Shown piece after piece: positions 1 through 10,499 of a DNA stretch of 64,000 bases. Location of the stretch: the NCBI GenBank assembly GCA_036172665.1, contig CM069872.1:58514101-58578100 (forward strand), given 5' to 3'. The notes under the pieces were generated by a model that saw nothing but the letters and a program-made list of their open reading frames with translations, did no database searches and was not told the DNA's origin. The first letter of the stretch is position 1; each line of letters starts with the position of its first letter. The stretch comes from Prosopocoilus inquinatus. Lineage: Eukaryota > Arthropoda > Insecta > Coleoptera > Lucanidae. Position numbers and translations under genes: made by a program.

Positions 1-239
1 AATCGTTTCTATTCTATATTTAACCATTACCGGCGTCGCTGCCGTCTTATAAAATTGGACGTAAATGTGTTTGTTCTCTGCGCAGAAAAAAAAAAAAGAA
101 TCCCAGTAGATAAAACCGTTGCGAAAATAATTGTTTGGAATTTTGTGAACGCAAATAAATAAATCCAGTTGATTTCGTTTTTATGTACGTAGTTACATAA
201 TTGATAATATTCGAAAGGTTCTTCCATCAAGAATGGTGA
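1..239. other. Non-coding flank, nothing recognised
   Basis: AT-rich sequence with homopolymer runs. No convincing exon, RNA gene or repeat is visible. Confidence 0.5.
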
Positions 240-915
240 TGATCGTCTCTTAGTGTAACTTTAATTTCGTTTCTTTAAAGCAAGTAAAATAGTTTTCTAG
301 AATCTAAAACGCAACGATTCCCCATTAAAATGTTAGTAATATTTCCCTCACTAAAATGTTAGTAATATTCCCCCGTGTTAGTAGTATTTCCCTATTCAAA
401 TCAACGACTAGGCAGGCAAGTAAGCACACACGTCTTGAATTTTGTTTTAAATCTCATCACTTCATCTCTTCGGCGTATCAAAATTAAAATGCGTAAAAAT
501 TAAAACGCGCCCCCATGAGAGTACTCCCGCACACACATTTTTTTTTAATTGGTAAATATGGAAGTGCCACATTTCGTTTCGTTTTTCTTTTGTTTCCTCT
601 TCTTAGTTAAATTGGATACTGCACCACCTGCAGTAAAAAAAAAAAACACTTGCACTTAATTTTACTTATTAAATTCAAACTCGTTGATCGTCGTACTATG
701 ATTTTTTTTTTTTTTTTTTTGCTTTAACATCCCTCTGAACTTGAAGAATTTAATGTTCTTCAAACTGGGCGTCTTTCAGTTTCATTTCTTTAAAGCAAGT
801 TTAATTAAAATGTTAGTAATGTTTCTCAGTTTGCAGTGTTAGTAGTATTGCCCTTTTAAGACCCTTAAATTTCGGCTGAATCCTTGCCGGCCGCTACAAC
901 GACCAGGCAGGTTTA
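240..915 (+). repeat. Two copies of a TGTTAGTAATATTTCCC-type repeat
   Basis: Copies lie at about 240-420 and 685-915. They share an order of landmarks: GATCGTCGTACTATG, TTTAACATC, a GAACTTGAAG segment, TTTCTTTAAAGCAAGT, then two or three short runs of TGTTAGTAATATTTCCC. A third copy is at about 2635-2925, and a short reverse-complement piece is at about 7610-7675. The last motif is itself repeated within each copy. Nothing points to coding. The family is not recognised; it may be the end of a non-autonomous element. Confidence 0.6.
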
Positions 916-929
916 TTTTTCCGAATTAA

Positions 930-1180
930 AAACGGCGTTTGTTTTTTCTCTGTTTTGTGTTTCAAGGTCGAAGATCGAAGTTCAGCGCCGTCTAGCGTCG
1001 AGCATTTCTTTAAAAATGTTATTTGAAATATGCCACGGTAGATGGCGCTCAAAAATTCACCATCGTTTGCTTGTTTGTTATTGAAACTAATTAACTCGTT
1101 TCAACCAATTTTACAACTTTCAAGAAGTTTCAATTCGAGAATACAGATTCGTTATTGTAGCGAGTAGATGGCGCTCTGTA
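930..1180. other. Segment with AGATGGCGCT motifs
   Basis: AGATGGCGCT occurs at 1040-1049 and 1166-1175, 126 bp apart, and a related GCGCCGTCTAGCG is near 984. The same core in reverse complement (GCGCCATCT) defines the array at 21-22.5 kb, so this is probably a short outlier of that family. No gene is seen. Confidence 0.4.
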
Positions 1181-1199
1181 AGTTTATTTTCGCAAAATG

Positions 1200-2630
1200 C
1201 AAAGTTAAGTTTTCGATATTTAAAAGGCAGAGTTACATTTTGTTGTTATTTTTTTTTTAATAATTAGTTTTTCGTTGGGTCGATTTTGAAATTTGCTTTG
1301 GAATTCCTTCGATTTTTATGTAGTTTTTGTTTAATTTTTTTAATTTCGATTTCTTTAATTTTTAGTATTCTACTTCAGTTAAATAGAGTTAAGTTGTGTT
1401 GAATTGACCTTGAGGTTGACTAGGCTATAATTTTGACGTCTCTTATTAATTTTTTTTTAAATTTTTAATTTTTCGCCAGGGTCGTGAATGTGGTTAAGAT
1501 TCAGTTGAGTTGAGTTGATTTTGAAATTTGTCTTGCAATTAATTCCATTTCTGTTTAGACATTAATTTTTTTTTTAATTTTAATTTCTTCAACTTTCAAT
1601 TTTTTACTCTAGTTAAATAAGAGTTAGGTTGAGTTGACCATTGGTGGAGCTTTCTTTTAATTTCCGACGTTATTTTGGTTTTTAATTTGTTTAAATTTTC
1701 TTTCATGAAACCGTAGGTTGGGCCTAATTTTTGTTGACTTTTGAAAATTCTTCCAGTCTTAAGTTTTTTATTTTTTTCACTTTTAATTTCTTCAGTTTTT
1801 AATTTTTTTACTCGAGTTAAATACAGTTAGGTTGAGTTCGTTTGGCGAAGCTTGATTTTAATTTCCGAAGGCGTTTTGGTGATTTTTTTTTTTAATTTTC
1901 TTTCGTGAAACAGAACCGACCTTGAGATAGGTTTGGGCCTAATCTTCATTCCAGTTTTAAATATTTTCACTTAATTCCTTGAATTTTTACTTTTTACTTG
2001 AGCTTTAAACAGAGTTCGTTTGTACTGAATTGATCTTGGGGATTAATTTGGGCATAATTTTGATACATTTTTAATTTCTAAAACCCTTTTCAATTTTAAT
2101 TTCTACATTTAGGGCTTAAATTTTCATCGGTTTTTAAAAATCCTTTCAATTGGTTGGACTCCGGGCTGGGCCTAACATAGGGCTTAATTTTCCGTTCTTT
2201 TCTAAAATTCATTTTCCAGTTTCAATTTTTTTTTTCTTCTTTCAAGTCTTGCTTGGGTTGGAGTTGAGTTTGGTTGAGCTTCATTGGAATTTGTAAAATT
2301 ATTTCAGTTTTAATTTTCTTTTGCGAAGAAAAAAAATTGGACTGACTTCGATTTGGGCTGAGCCTAATCATCTTTAATTTTTAAAAATTCTACCCGCTTT
2401 AATTTCTTGCTTGGGGTGAGATGACCTTGAAATCGGCAGGACTTTATTGTTGTTTTGAATTTTTTTCATTTTGATTTGTACAGTTTTTTTTACTTGAGTT
2501 GAACATAATTACGCTGACCTCAGTCGGATTGGGTTGACTATGAGGTTGGTTTAGATTAATTTTCATTTTTAACTTCTCATTTTTAGTTCGTTTTACAGAA
2601 TCAATTTTACAACGTAACTTTCCCTGTCTG
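1200..2630 (+). repeat. T-rich degenerate repeat with TTGAGTTGAC cores
   Basis: A long T-rich stretch in which pieces such as GAGTTAGGTTGAGTTGAC, TTTAATTTCTTCA and GTGAAAC recur every ~150-250 bp with many changes. The reverse-complement sense of the same wording (GGTCAACCCAACTGAA) fills 4.6-7.1 kb. It is read as an old decayed satellite. No open coding region is supported. Confidence 0.55.
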
Positions 2631-2634
2631 ACCG

Positions 2635-2925
2635 TGTTGATCGTCGTACTATATAGGTATATATTTTTTTTTAATTTAACATCTAGTGAGCTTGAAGTGT
2701 TAAATATTCTTGAAACTGAGCGTCTTGTAGTTTAATTTTAATTTCTTTTTCTTACAGCAAATTAATGAGATGCCTTAATTGTGCTCAGAATTTAAAGCAG
2801 GTAACTTTTCTCCATTAAATTGTTAGTAATATTCCCCCACTAAAGTGTTAGTAGGATTTCCCCCATTAAAACATTTACTTTCGCGCTAATCCTTTCTGAC
2901 TCGTATAATGAGCAGGTGAACATGA
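2635..2925 (+). repeat. Third copy of the TGTTAGTAATATTCCCC repeat
   Basis: This carries the same landmark order as the copies at 240-915: GATCGTCGTACTATA, TTTAACATC, CTTGAAGTGTTAAAT, then TGTTAGTAATATTCCCCC and TGTTAGTAGGATTTCCCCC. It closes the T-rich block, so that block (920-2630) lies between copies of the same repeat. Confidence 0.6.
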
Positions 2926-2929
2926 ATAC

Positions 2930-4590
2930 GTACGTAAAAATTAAGAAGGATTATGAAAAGCGTTTTAAAAATTTTGTGAGGAAAAAACAGGGAAACGAGC
3001 GCAAGCCCAACAGGAAACTATTAATCCATGCATGTACCTATTAATATCTGCTAGAACTTTTATGGCATTTATGTTAATTGTCTTAACGGCGTTTTAATAT
3101 GCAAGCGAGATTAAGAGCCGCACATTAATCTGCTTGCTGTTGATTTACAGCCGCACAGTTCGAGTCGTGTAATGCCAGAGCGAGCAGGTTGTTCCTGCTG
3201 AAGTTTATTTTCCTTGTCGAGGTCAGCAGCCAGTTAATGCACCTACAGAACGAAAGCAGTCCTGTCCTGTACGTGAATTATATTATACGAGATATGCATA
3301 AGCGAGAAGCAATCGCTCTTTTAATGTGACTGCACTTATCGGGACACCCGGTAAATTCTAAGCAGATTAGAACGTCATTGAACGTTACGTTGTACAATAC
3401 GTGTTCGGAATGCGTCGATTGATTGCACTTGACAAGTTGAGTTTTGCACAAAAACCGCGCGCTGCAATCGCGAATCAACGAGATCTTGGCAGTAATTAAA
3501 GCACAGAAAGCTCGACCTGAACGAGCTTATTTTTATCTCCTCGGCCGAAAATTGCAAGTCCAATAATTTCGCCCGGAATATGCTTTTGAGGAAAGAATAC
3601 TTCCTATTGGTTAAAACCAGCAGTCGAAAAGTTCGAAAGTTGATCGGTAATAACGTTCAGTCATGAATCAGAGAACAATCATTAAAGCACAGAAAGTATC
3701 GATTTGTTACAAAATAACGAAGACAGTCATGAATCAGAGAGCAATAATTAAAGCACAGAAAACAAAGATATGTTTACCGTTGTAGGCGGAACTTAGAATG
3801 TTTTAAACTAATCCAACAGGTTCTAATACTTATTTAATACAGACAACAGACGACAGCGTTTTTTGAACTTGGTTTAATTTTGTGCGCAGAACCAAGTTTA
3901 AGTCGGTTCTATTTTTTATTTTTTTTTCGTTAATACAGACTCTCCGATAAAATCGGCTGCTTATCAGAATTTTTATTTATAGAATCAATTTGTACCGAGG
4001 GCCTTCGAGATGGTGAGATTACCCGATTACCCCCCCCCCCCCTCCCCCCTTTTAATTTTATTAACAATCATTTGCGGTGACTCGCTGCAGACGAGAGGTG
4101 AACATCAACAACTCCTAGAACTGATTACTGAGTATAACAAATTCAAGTTCCTAGAACTGTACTACTGCAGCGGTAATCTGCGGCGGGCGGTGTAAACTAA
4201 GCTTAATCCTTTGATACGGGCGGTGTGCATAAATTTCCGCGATGAATTCCAGGAATTCACAGGGACTTTAACAGCTTCCTGGCTTTAATATAATCAAGCT
4301 GATAAACAACAGTTAAAACCGCAGATACGTCGCTTGTTTGATTCCATAAACTCCTCTTATGGACTTTGAGTCCTGAATTATTACAATAGTCTCTCAAATT
4401 TAATTCAGTTTTTCATTGGCCTGACTTGGGAGAGGGGTATCGCGATCAACGATTGCTACACATCCCGTCAGGATCTAAGTCCGCGGCTCTGAATCGCGTT
4501 AAATGGCGGCGGCTTATTCATCCTTTCTGATTGCCCATCGAGGCAAAAAAAAAAACTTTTTAAATATTGTTCTTGGAAGTTTTAATTAAA
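2930..4590. other. Intergenic, minor short repeats
   Basis: No gene is recognised. The phrase AATTAAAGCACAGAAA or a close relative occurs near 3494, 3680 and 3747. The last two lie in a 70-bp duplicated segment that begins CAGTCATGAATCAGAGA. A C-rich run is at 4030-4049. Short open frames here show no protein-like composition. Confidence 0.45.
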
Positions 4591-5180
4591 TCATTCTTTT
4601 ACTTTCTAAATATTGTAAAGAAATTGGAAGAAAAATCGTAAAAAAAAAACTTGAATATACTTGAAATTGGTTCACGGCCAACACGACCAGGGAGGAGAGC
4701 ATTGGAAAACAAAAGAAATCCAACCCAAGAGTGAAGCCAATACAAAGAGGATAATTAAAACGTAAAAAAGTTGTGAATAAAATTAAAGATGTTTGCTTTT
4801 CAAAGAAATGTGTAAAAATTGAAGAAAAAAAATTTTAAAAAAGTAAAAAGTTTGAATAACTGATTCAAGGCCAATCCGTTTCAAAAAAAAAAAAAAACAC
4901 CCTTAAGTGAAACCATCTCAAGAAGAGGATTTAAGAAAATAAAACATGAAAAATATCACCAAAAATTGGGCAAGAATGTAAAACATTTGAAATGGTTTCA
5001 AGGCCAACTCAACTGAACCTAACTAAAGTAAGGCCAACCTAGGAAAACAAAAGAAAAAAAATTACGACAACTTGAAACATGCAAAATGTTAGAAATAAAA
5101 AAATTGCGGTCTAATTTGAAAATTGGTTTCAAGGTCAACCCAACTGAAGCCGGCCCAGAAAGAGAAAGAATTTACCAAAA

Positions 5181-5306
5181 ATTAAAACAAAAGAAAACGC
5201 AAATAGTAGAATTAAAAAAAAATTTCAAAAATTTTTTGAATCTTATTTTTTTTCACATTTTCCGTTTTTTTAATTCTTCTATTTGCGTTTTCTTTTGTTT
5301 TAATTT
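5181..5306. repeat. Hairpin inside the A-rich array
   Basis: Arms at about 5181-5220 and 5267-5306 are near-perfect reverse complements (ATTAAAACAAAAGAAAACGC against its inverse), around a 46-bp centre. Confidence 0.7.
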
Positions 5307-5351
5307 GTAGTAAATTCGGTAGGTCGGCCTTACTTTAGTTAGGCTCGACCT

Positions 5352-5597
5352 AGGAAAACAAAAGAAAAAAATTGCGACAACTTGAAACACACAAAATGTT
5401 AGAAATAAAAAAATTGCGGTCTAATTTGAAAATTGGTTTCAAGGTCAACCCAACTGAAGCCGGCCCAGAGAGAGAAAGAATTTACTAAAAATTAAAACAA
5501 AAGAAAACTAATTTTCAAATTAGACCGCAATTTTTTTATTTCTAACATTTTGTGTGTTTCAAGTTGTCGTAATTTTTTTTCTTTTGTTTTCCTAGGC
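5352..5597. repeat. ~85-bp-arm inverted repeat
   Basis: The left arm at about 5352-5438 (starts GGAAAACAAAAG, contains CTTGAAACACACAAAATG) is matched in reverse complement by about 5512-5597. The unit between the arms contains the array's GGTCAACC core. It may be a local inversion duplication of an array monomer. Confidence 0.7.
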
Positions 5598-7164
5598 CTG
5601 CCTTACTTTAGTTACGTAGGAAAACAAAAGAAAAAAAATTACAACTTGAAACACGCAAAATGTTAGAAATAAAAAAATTGCGGTCTAAGTTGAAAATTAG
5701 TTTCAAGGTCAACCAAACTGAAGCCGGCCCAGAGAGAAAAAGAATTTACTAAAAATTGAAACAAAAGAAAACGCAAAGAGAAGAATTAAAAAAACAGAAA
5801 ATGTGAAAAAAAAAATTAAGGTTCAAGAAATTTTCTAAAATTGTAAAAAATCCAAAGAGTACAAAACAACAGATTCAAGGTCAATCAACCCGAAAACAAA
5901 CACCCTAAATCAAACCAACCCAAGAAAAAAATTCAAAAAATAATAAAAAATCGAAAATAAAACCTAAAAATAAAAAATTGTTAAAGAAATGAGAATAATT
6001 ATTGTGCAAAAATGTACCTAAAACATTTGGAGTAGTTTCAAGGCCGCCTCAACTCAACCGAAGCTAACCAAAGTAAGGCCAACCCAGGAAAACGAAAAAA
6101 TAGAAATTACGACAATATGAAACAAAGTGTTAGAAATAAAAAAAATGTGAAATGTTTGAAAATTTAAAAATAGTTTCAAAGTCAACCAAACTCAAACCAG
6201 CCCGAGAAGAAAAAAATTATTAAAAAATATGAAGAACGTTGAAGATTAAACAAAAATTAAGAAAGTCGAAAGGAAAATTGGAAAAACCGTAATCCAACTG
6301 AAGCCAACTCAACAAAAGAACGAAAATAATATAACTGAACAAAACTAATCCCAAGGTTAACCGAATCGAACTCGAACTCAATTAAATAACCAAGTAAAAG
6401 ATAGGTTCGTGGCCAGCACAACCCGGGCTTCACATAATCCTCTGATTAAAAAAAAAAGAAATCCAATTCATGTGAAGCCAGCGAACACTAACGGAAAAAT
6501 TAAAAAAAAGAAAAAGAAATTGACAAAAAAAATTATGTGTTTAAGGTTCAAAAAAAAGTGCAAAGATTTGAAAAATCAAAGAAAAGAATTTGATTCAAGC
6601 AGATTCAAGGCCAACCGAACTCAAAAGAAACCACCAATTTTTAAATGAAACCAACCCAAGAAGAGAATTCAAGAAAACAAAACGTGAAGAAATAAAAAAA
6701 AGATGCTAAAATTAAAAAAAAAAAATGGGAATAACTGTGCAAAAATGTAAAAGAGTTGGAAATAGTTGCAAGACCGCCTAAACCCAACCCAAAGTAACCC
6801 GAATAAGGGCAACCCAGGAAGACAAAGAAAAAGAAATTATGGCAACTTGAAACAGAAAAAAATAGTTGGAAATAAAAAATTGCGGAGAAAAATAGTTTCC
6901 ACGGTCGATCCAACCGAAGGCGACCCAGGGAGAAAAAAATTATTAAAAATTAAAACAACCAAAAGGACATTAAAAATTAAACAAAAAGTCGAAAAAAAAA
7001 TTGGAAAATCTCCAATCTAAGCCAACCCGAGAAAAGAATGAAACTAAAATAAATAAATGAAACTAATCTCAAGGTCAACTAACTGAACCGACCTCAATTA
7101 AATAACCAAGTAAGCCGAGAAATAGAGACAAGATTAAAAATACAAAAAAAATGCTAAAGAAAAT

Positions 7165-7690
7165 TATGGAATTAAATTGAAACAAAAAAAAAACTCAAGA
7201 GAAAACTGCGGCCTATTATTTGTGTCCGTTGGTGGATGCTACTTACCAAGAAATCCAGAAATGGTATGGTCAAGATAACGAGGAAGCTTGAGGAACAGAG
7301 TGCCATAGTTTTAAGAGAACGGATTACAAGAGAAAGAAGAGGATGGTAACTGGAAGACGCAAGTGAGAATGATGCTTCAAGGAACTGAAGAACGGCGGTG
7401 GTTTCCGCGAGGACAAGAAAAGGAAGAACGAGGAAGAACAAAAATGAGGACAGAAGAAGATAAGAAGAAGCAATGGAAAAATAGAAACGTCAAACGTCAT
7501 CATCAGGAACTGAATAAACCAAACTAAACTGAAACTTAGAAATTATGAAATTAAGAAAAGACCGGATCACAGTTTTTTTTTTTTGTAAAGGCCAAAGGGA
7601 AATGTTTTCTACCAACAATTTGATAGGGAAATATTACTAACCGTTTAGTGGGGAATGTTACTAACAGTTTAATGGCGGAGGAAATGCTTG
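7165..7690. other. Intergenic; reverse fragment of the TTAGTAATATT repeat
   Basis: The purine-rich stretch 7200-7450 has a wording (TGGTATGGTCAAGATAACGAGG, GAGGATGG, GAAGACG) that recalls the LINE-tail array at 25.5-27 kb but is too decayed to assign. At 7618-7675 the reverse complement of the TGTTAGTAATATTTCCC repeat occurs twice, mirroring the 0.3-0.4 kb copy. Confidence 0.4.
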
Positions 7691-9070
7691 CTTTGGATTC
7701 CGAGTGTGTCTACAGGACTAAAATAGATTCCAACTTTTCCGGGGTTTCCGGTTGTGCTTAAATTAAATAATCTGGCGGGTTTAAAGTGCAGAGAGATTAA
7801 ATCCGTGCAAGGATAATCGCATGCAAATTCGAAACGTAATCGTCCAGAGGCACTTTCGTGCATCGGCTGAGGCTCGGTTATGCTTTGTTATGTTATGTTA
7901 TGTCAAGTCATGTCATGTCACCGCCTGGAGTTAACTCCAAGATGAAACTTAAAACGAGCAGCACAAGTCCGCGTTTGTTTATTTTCTATTTTAAGTGCGC
8001 GCAAGCTATTAAATAGCAGGCGACACAAAACCTATGCACACATGTCCTGGAGTGACTACTTTACTTTACTTACTTATCATCACCAGTGGCGGAGGTAATT
8101 AATGATCTTGACAGGATGTTAGTTCAGGTATTGTAAACAAACGCTTGCGTCTGCATTCAATATCTCAATTATTTGATTCAGCTATCATTTATGGTTAAAG
8201 TAATAAATCCAATTCAATTTCCCCCCTCCCCCCTAAGCAAAAGGGGTTGGGCAAATTTTCTTTCCTTTTTTTGCTCAGACAGACGTGTATTCATATCAAA
8301 GTCTTCATACATCTAAACAGGCGTCCCTTTTTAATTAATTGCCGTTCCATATCTTTATTGTTTTTAATTTGTTTTTCGATTGGTGACCTCCGTTTTATTG
8401 TTTGAGCATCATCGAAATACTCATTGGGCTACTCGCAAACATATTTCCCCCCCTCCCCCCAATTTTATCTGTGCATGTGGAATTTCGAGATGGTTGTTGG
8501 GTGTTTGCTTTTCGTTCATCCTCATCATCCATTCAAATAGAAAGTACTTAAGTATGCGGGGGAAAGTGTCACTAATGCCAAAAATAAATACGTACGCTAT
8601 GACCTCATGCAAGTGTCCGTCTTCCTCGTTTCTTCATCGTCTATTGTTGTTGTTGTTGTTGTTGCGGTGCTTCTTCATGATAAGGCGATGTTAACACTCA
8701 TAATCAGACGTTAATTAAACGTTCCGTCTTTATCCATCTTCAAACGGTCTTCGTCTCATCTCCATCTCATCCATCTCATCCATCCATCCATCCACATGCA
8801 AAGCGAGCTTCTGTTCCCTCAGCCGACAATAAAAACGTAAGCGGTAATTACCATAATGCGTAGATAATTATTCCATATGTGGCGTGTTGGCGGTGCCTTG
8901 TTTTGACCATTAAGTCCAATTAGGAGGAGGCAGTTCGCTCTTGATATAGTAGTTAAAACATTCCAAGTGGTTTGCGTGCGTTAGTTCATTTGTTGTTTGC
9001 TACTTTACTATACTACTTTTTGGGATGATGTGTGTGTGTGTGGGCCGACCCATATCCACGGTTCGGTCTT
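7691..9070. other. Intergenic with simple repeats
   Basis: No gene is recognised. Simple repeats include (TATGT)n/(CATGT)n near 7880-7920, (TTG)n at 8644-8664, (CATC/CCAT)n near 8757-8793 and (TG)n near 9027-9041. C-rich tracts CCCCCCTCCCCCC occur near 8220 and 8448. Confidence 0.45.
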
Positions 9071-9074
9071 GTTT

Positions 9075-9565
9075 TTTTTTTGCCCACCTTATTGGGTCAC
9101 AACTCCTCTTCTAGTAAGTGTTAAGAGACACCGGGTCATTCATGGTATGGTTTCTTTTTTTCTTGCCCACCTTATTGGGTCACAACTCCTCCTCCAGTTA
9201 TTGTTAAGAGACACCGGGTCATTCATGGTATGGTTTCTTTTTTTTTGCACACCTTATTGGGTCACAACTCCTCCTCTAGTAAGTGTTAAGAGACACCGGG
9301 TCATTCGTGGTATGGTTACTTTTTTTTTGCACACCTTATTGGGTCACAACTCCTCCTCCAGTTATTGTTAAGAGACACCGGGTCATTCATGGTATGGTTT
9401 CTTTTTTTTCTTGCCCACCTTATTGGGTCACAACTCCTCCTCTAGTAAGTGGTAACAGACACCGGGTCATTCATGGTATGGTTTCTTTTTTTTACCCACC
9501 TTATTGGGTCACAACTCCTCCTCTAGTAAGTGTTGACAGACACCGGGTCATTCATGGTATGGTAA
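9075..9565 (+). repeat. 82-bp minisatellite, six copies
   Basis: The core CTTATTGGGTCACAACTCC recurs at about 9088, 9171, 9253, 9335, 9419 and 9500, giving spacings of 81-84 bp. Each unit also contains GACACCGGGTCATTCATGG and a T-rich run that varies in length and accounts for most of the size variation. Frames open through it are an effect of the repeat. Copies are close to identical, so the expansion is recent. Confidence 0.93.
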
Positions 9566-9589
9566 TGGTAATGGTAATAAACGTATAGT

Positions 9590-9750
9590 AAACACCTACC
9601 CATCTCTAACTGTGTGGCCAGAGTTCCCCTAATTTGTACATATGTAAACACCTACCCATCTCTAACTGTGGGGCCAAAGTTCCCTGAAGCTAATTTGTAC
9701 AAATGTAGAGACACCTACCCACCTCTAATTGTGGGGCACCAGCTCCAAAG
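9590..9750 (+). repeat. ~56-62-bp tandem triplet
   Basis: ACACCTACCCATCTCTAACT or a close relative begins near 9591, 9647 and 9710. The third copy is more diverged and has a small insertion. It adjoins the 82-bp minisatellite but is unrelated to it. Confidence 0.85.
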
Positions 9751-10221
9751 CTAATTTTCGAATATTTTAATCACCAAGTGTAAACTGACGTTTTTCTTCA
9801 CTTTTTGGAACGCTTAAGTGGTCAGTGTTGCCAATCGTACTACCAGTATTCATTTTGTGCTAACATCGTTCGTCGGTGGGTTAGTACGTTTAGTTACTTT
9901 TTTATTTTTAAATTAGCGACACTTAATTTTTGTTCGCATTGTAGGTGCTTTCTTTCGCTTAAAAGTTTGAATCGTGTTTCGAATAGTTTGGACCTCCTGA
10001 ATTTCGCAGTTGTTGCAACGTGACACCTGACTTGAATTTTTGATTGACGCTTCATTTGTAATTAACCATAATTCAAACCAAACAAGTTTTAAAAGTAGAG
10101 AGATTGAAAGAGTAGAATAATGTCTGTTTTTGAATCAAGACACGTTTGGATCACGATTTTGTGAGACAAAAGAAAGCACCTTATGTTTCAAGCATTGGTG
10201 ATCCCATTTAGGCCCGATCAA
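9751..10221. other. Intergenic, nothing recognised
   Basis: A 72-residue open frame near 9805-10023 has no recognisable motif. No RNA gene or repeat is seen. Confidence 0.4.
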
Positions 10222-10328
10222 ACCACCTCCTGATAAATTTAACCGTCGGTTAATATCCTGGGGATGCCATTACCGACACAAAGGTTCCCGAGGATATTAA
10301 CCGACGGTTAAATTTATGAGGAGGTGGT
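10222..10328. mobile_element. Short foldback element (family F, copy 1)
   Basis: 37-bp inverted repeats (10222-10258 and 10292-10328) match at 36 of 37 positions. The arm runs from ACCACCTCCTGATAAATTT to CGTCGGTTAATATCC. The 33-bp centre contains ATTACCGACACAAAGG. Related elements, sharing the centre and the TATCC arm ends, are at 16861-16970 and 58918-59048. It has MITE-like size and structure and no coding capacity. Confidence 0.8.
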
Positions 10329-10499
10329 AAGAGTAATTTGATTCTTACGTGTTCTGTGATTAATTTTTAATTTTAGAGAAGTTCAGAAAATTCAGTGATT
10401 TCGTTCGAAAATTGTCTTAACCGAACCTCTCCTGAAGGTTCGTATAAATTGAATTATTTCAGCTGAATCGGAATCATTTACTGCTGGCGATGGTGCGTC

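Larger units (their letters stand above)
4600..7160 (-). repeat. A-rich degenerate array, reverse of the 1.2-2.6 kb block
   Basis: A-rich sequence with repeated GGTTTCAAGGTCAACC / CAACTCAACTGAACC wording. A better-preserved subset gives direct copies with TTGCGGTCTAATTTGAAAA at about 5103, 5413 and 5678 (spacing about 310 and 265 bp). Its wording is the reverse complement of the T-rich block at 1.2-2.6 kb, so the two blocks face each other. Lysine-rich open frames in it are a product of A-richness. Confidence 0.6.

Noticed and set aside
8380..8694. 104-residue plus-strand frame ending in a Leu run
   Set aside because: The Leu run comes from a (TTG)n microsatellite and the rest has no motif.
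9075..9565. Regular direct repeats resembling a CRISPR array
   Set aside because: The units are similar along their whole 82-bp length, so there are no unique spacers; the host is eukaryotic. It is a minisatellite.
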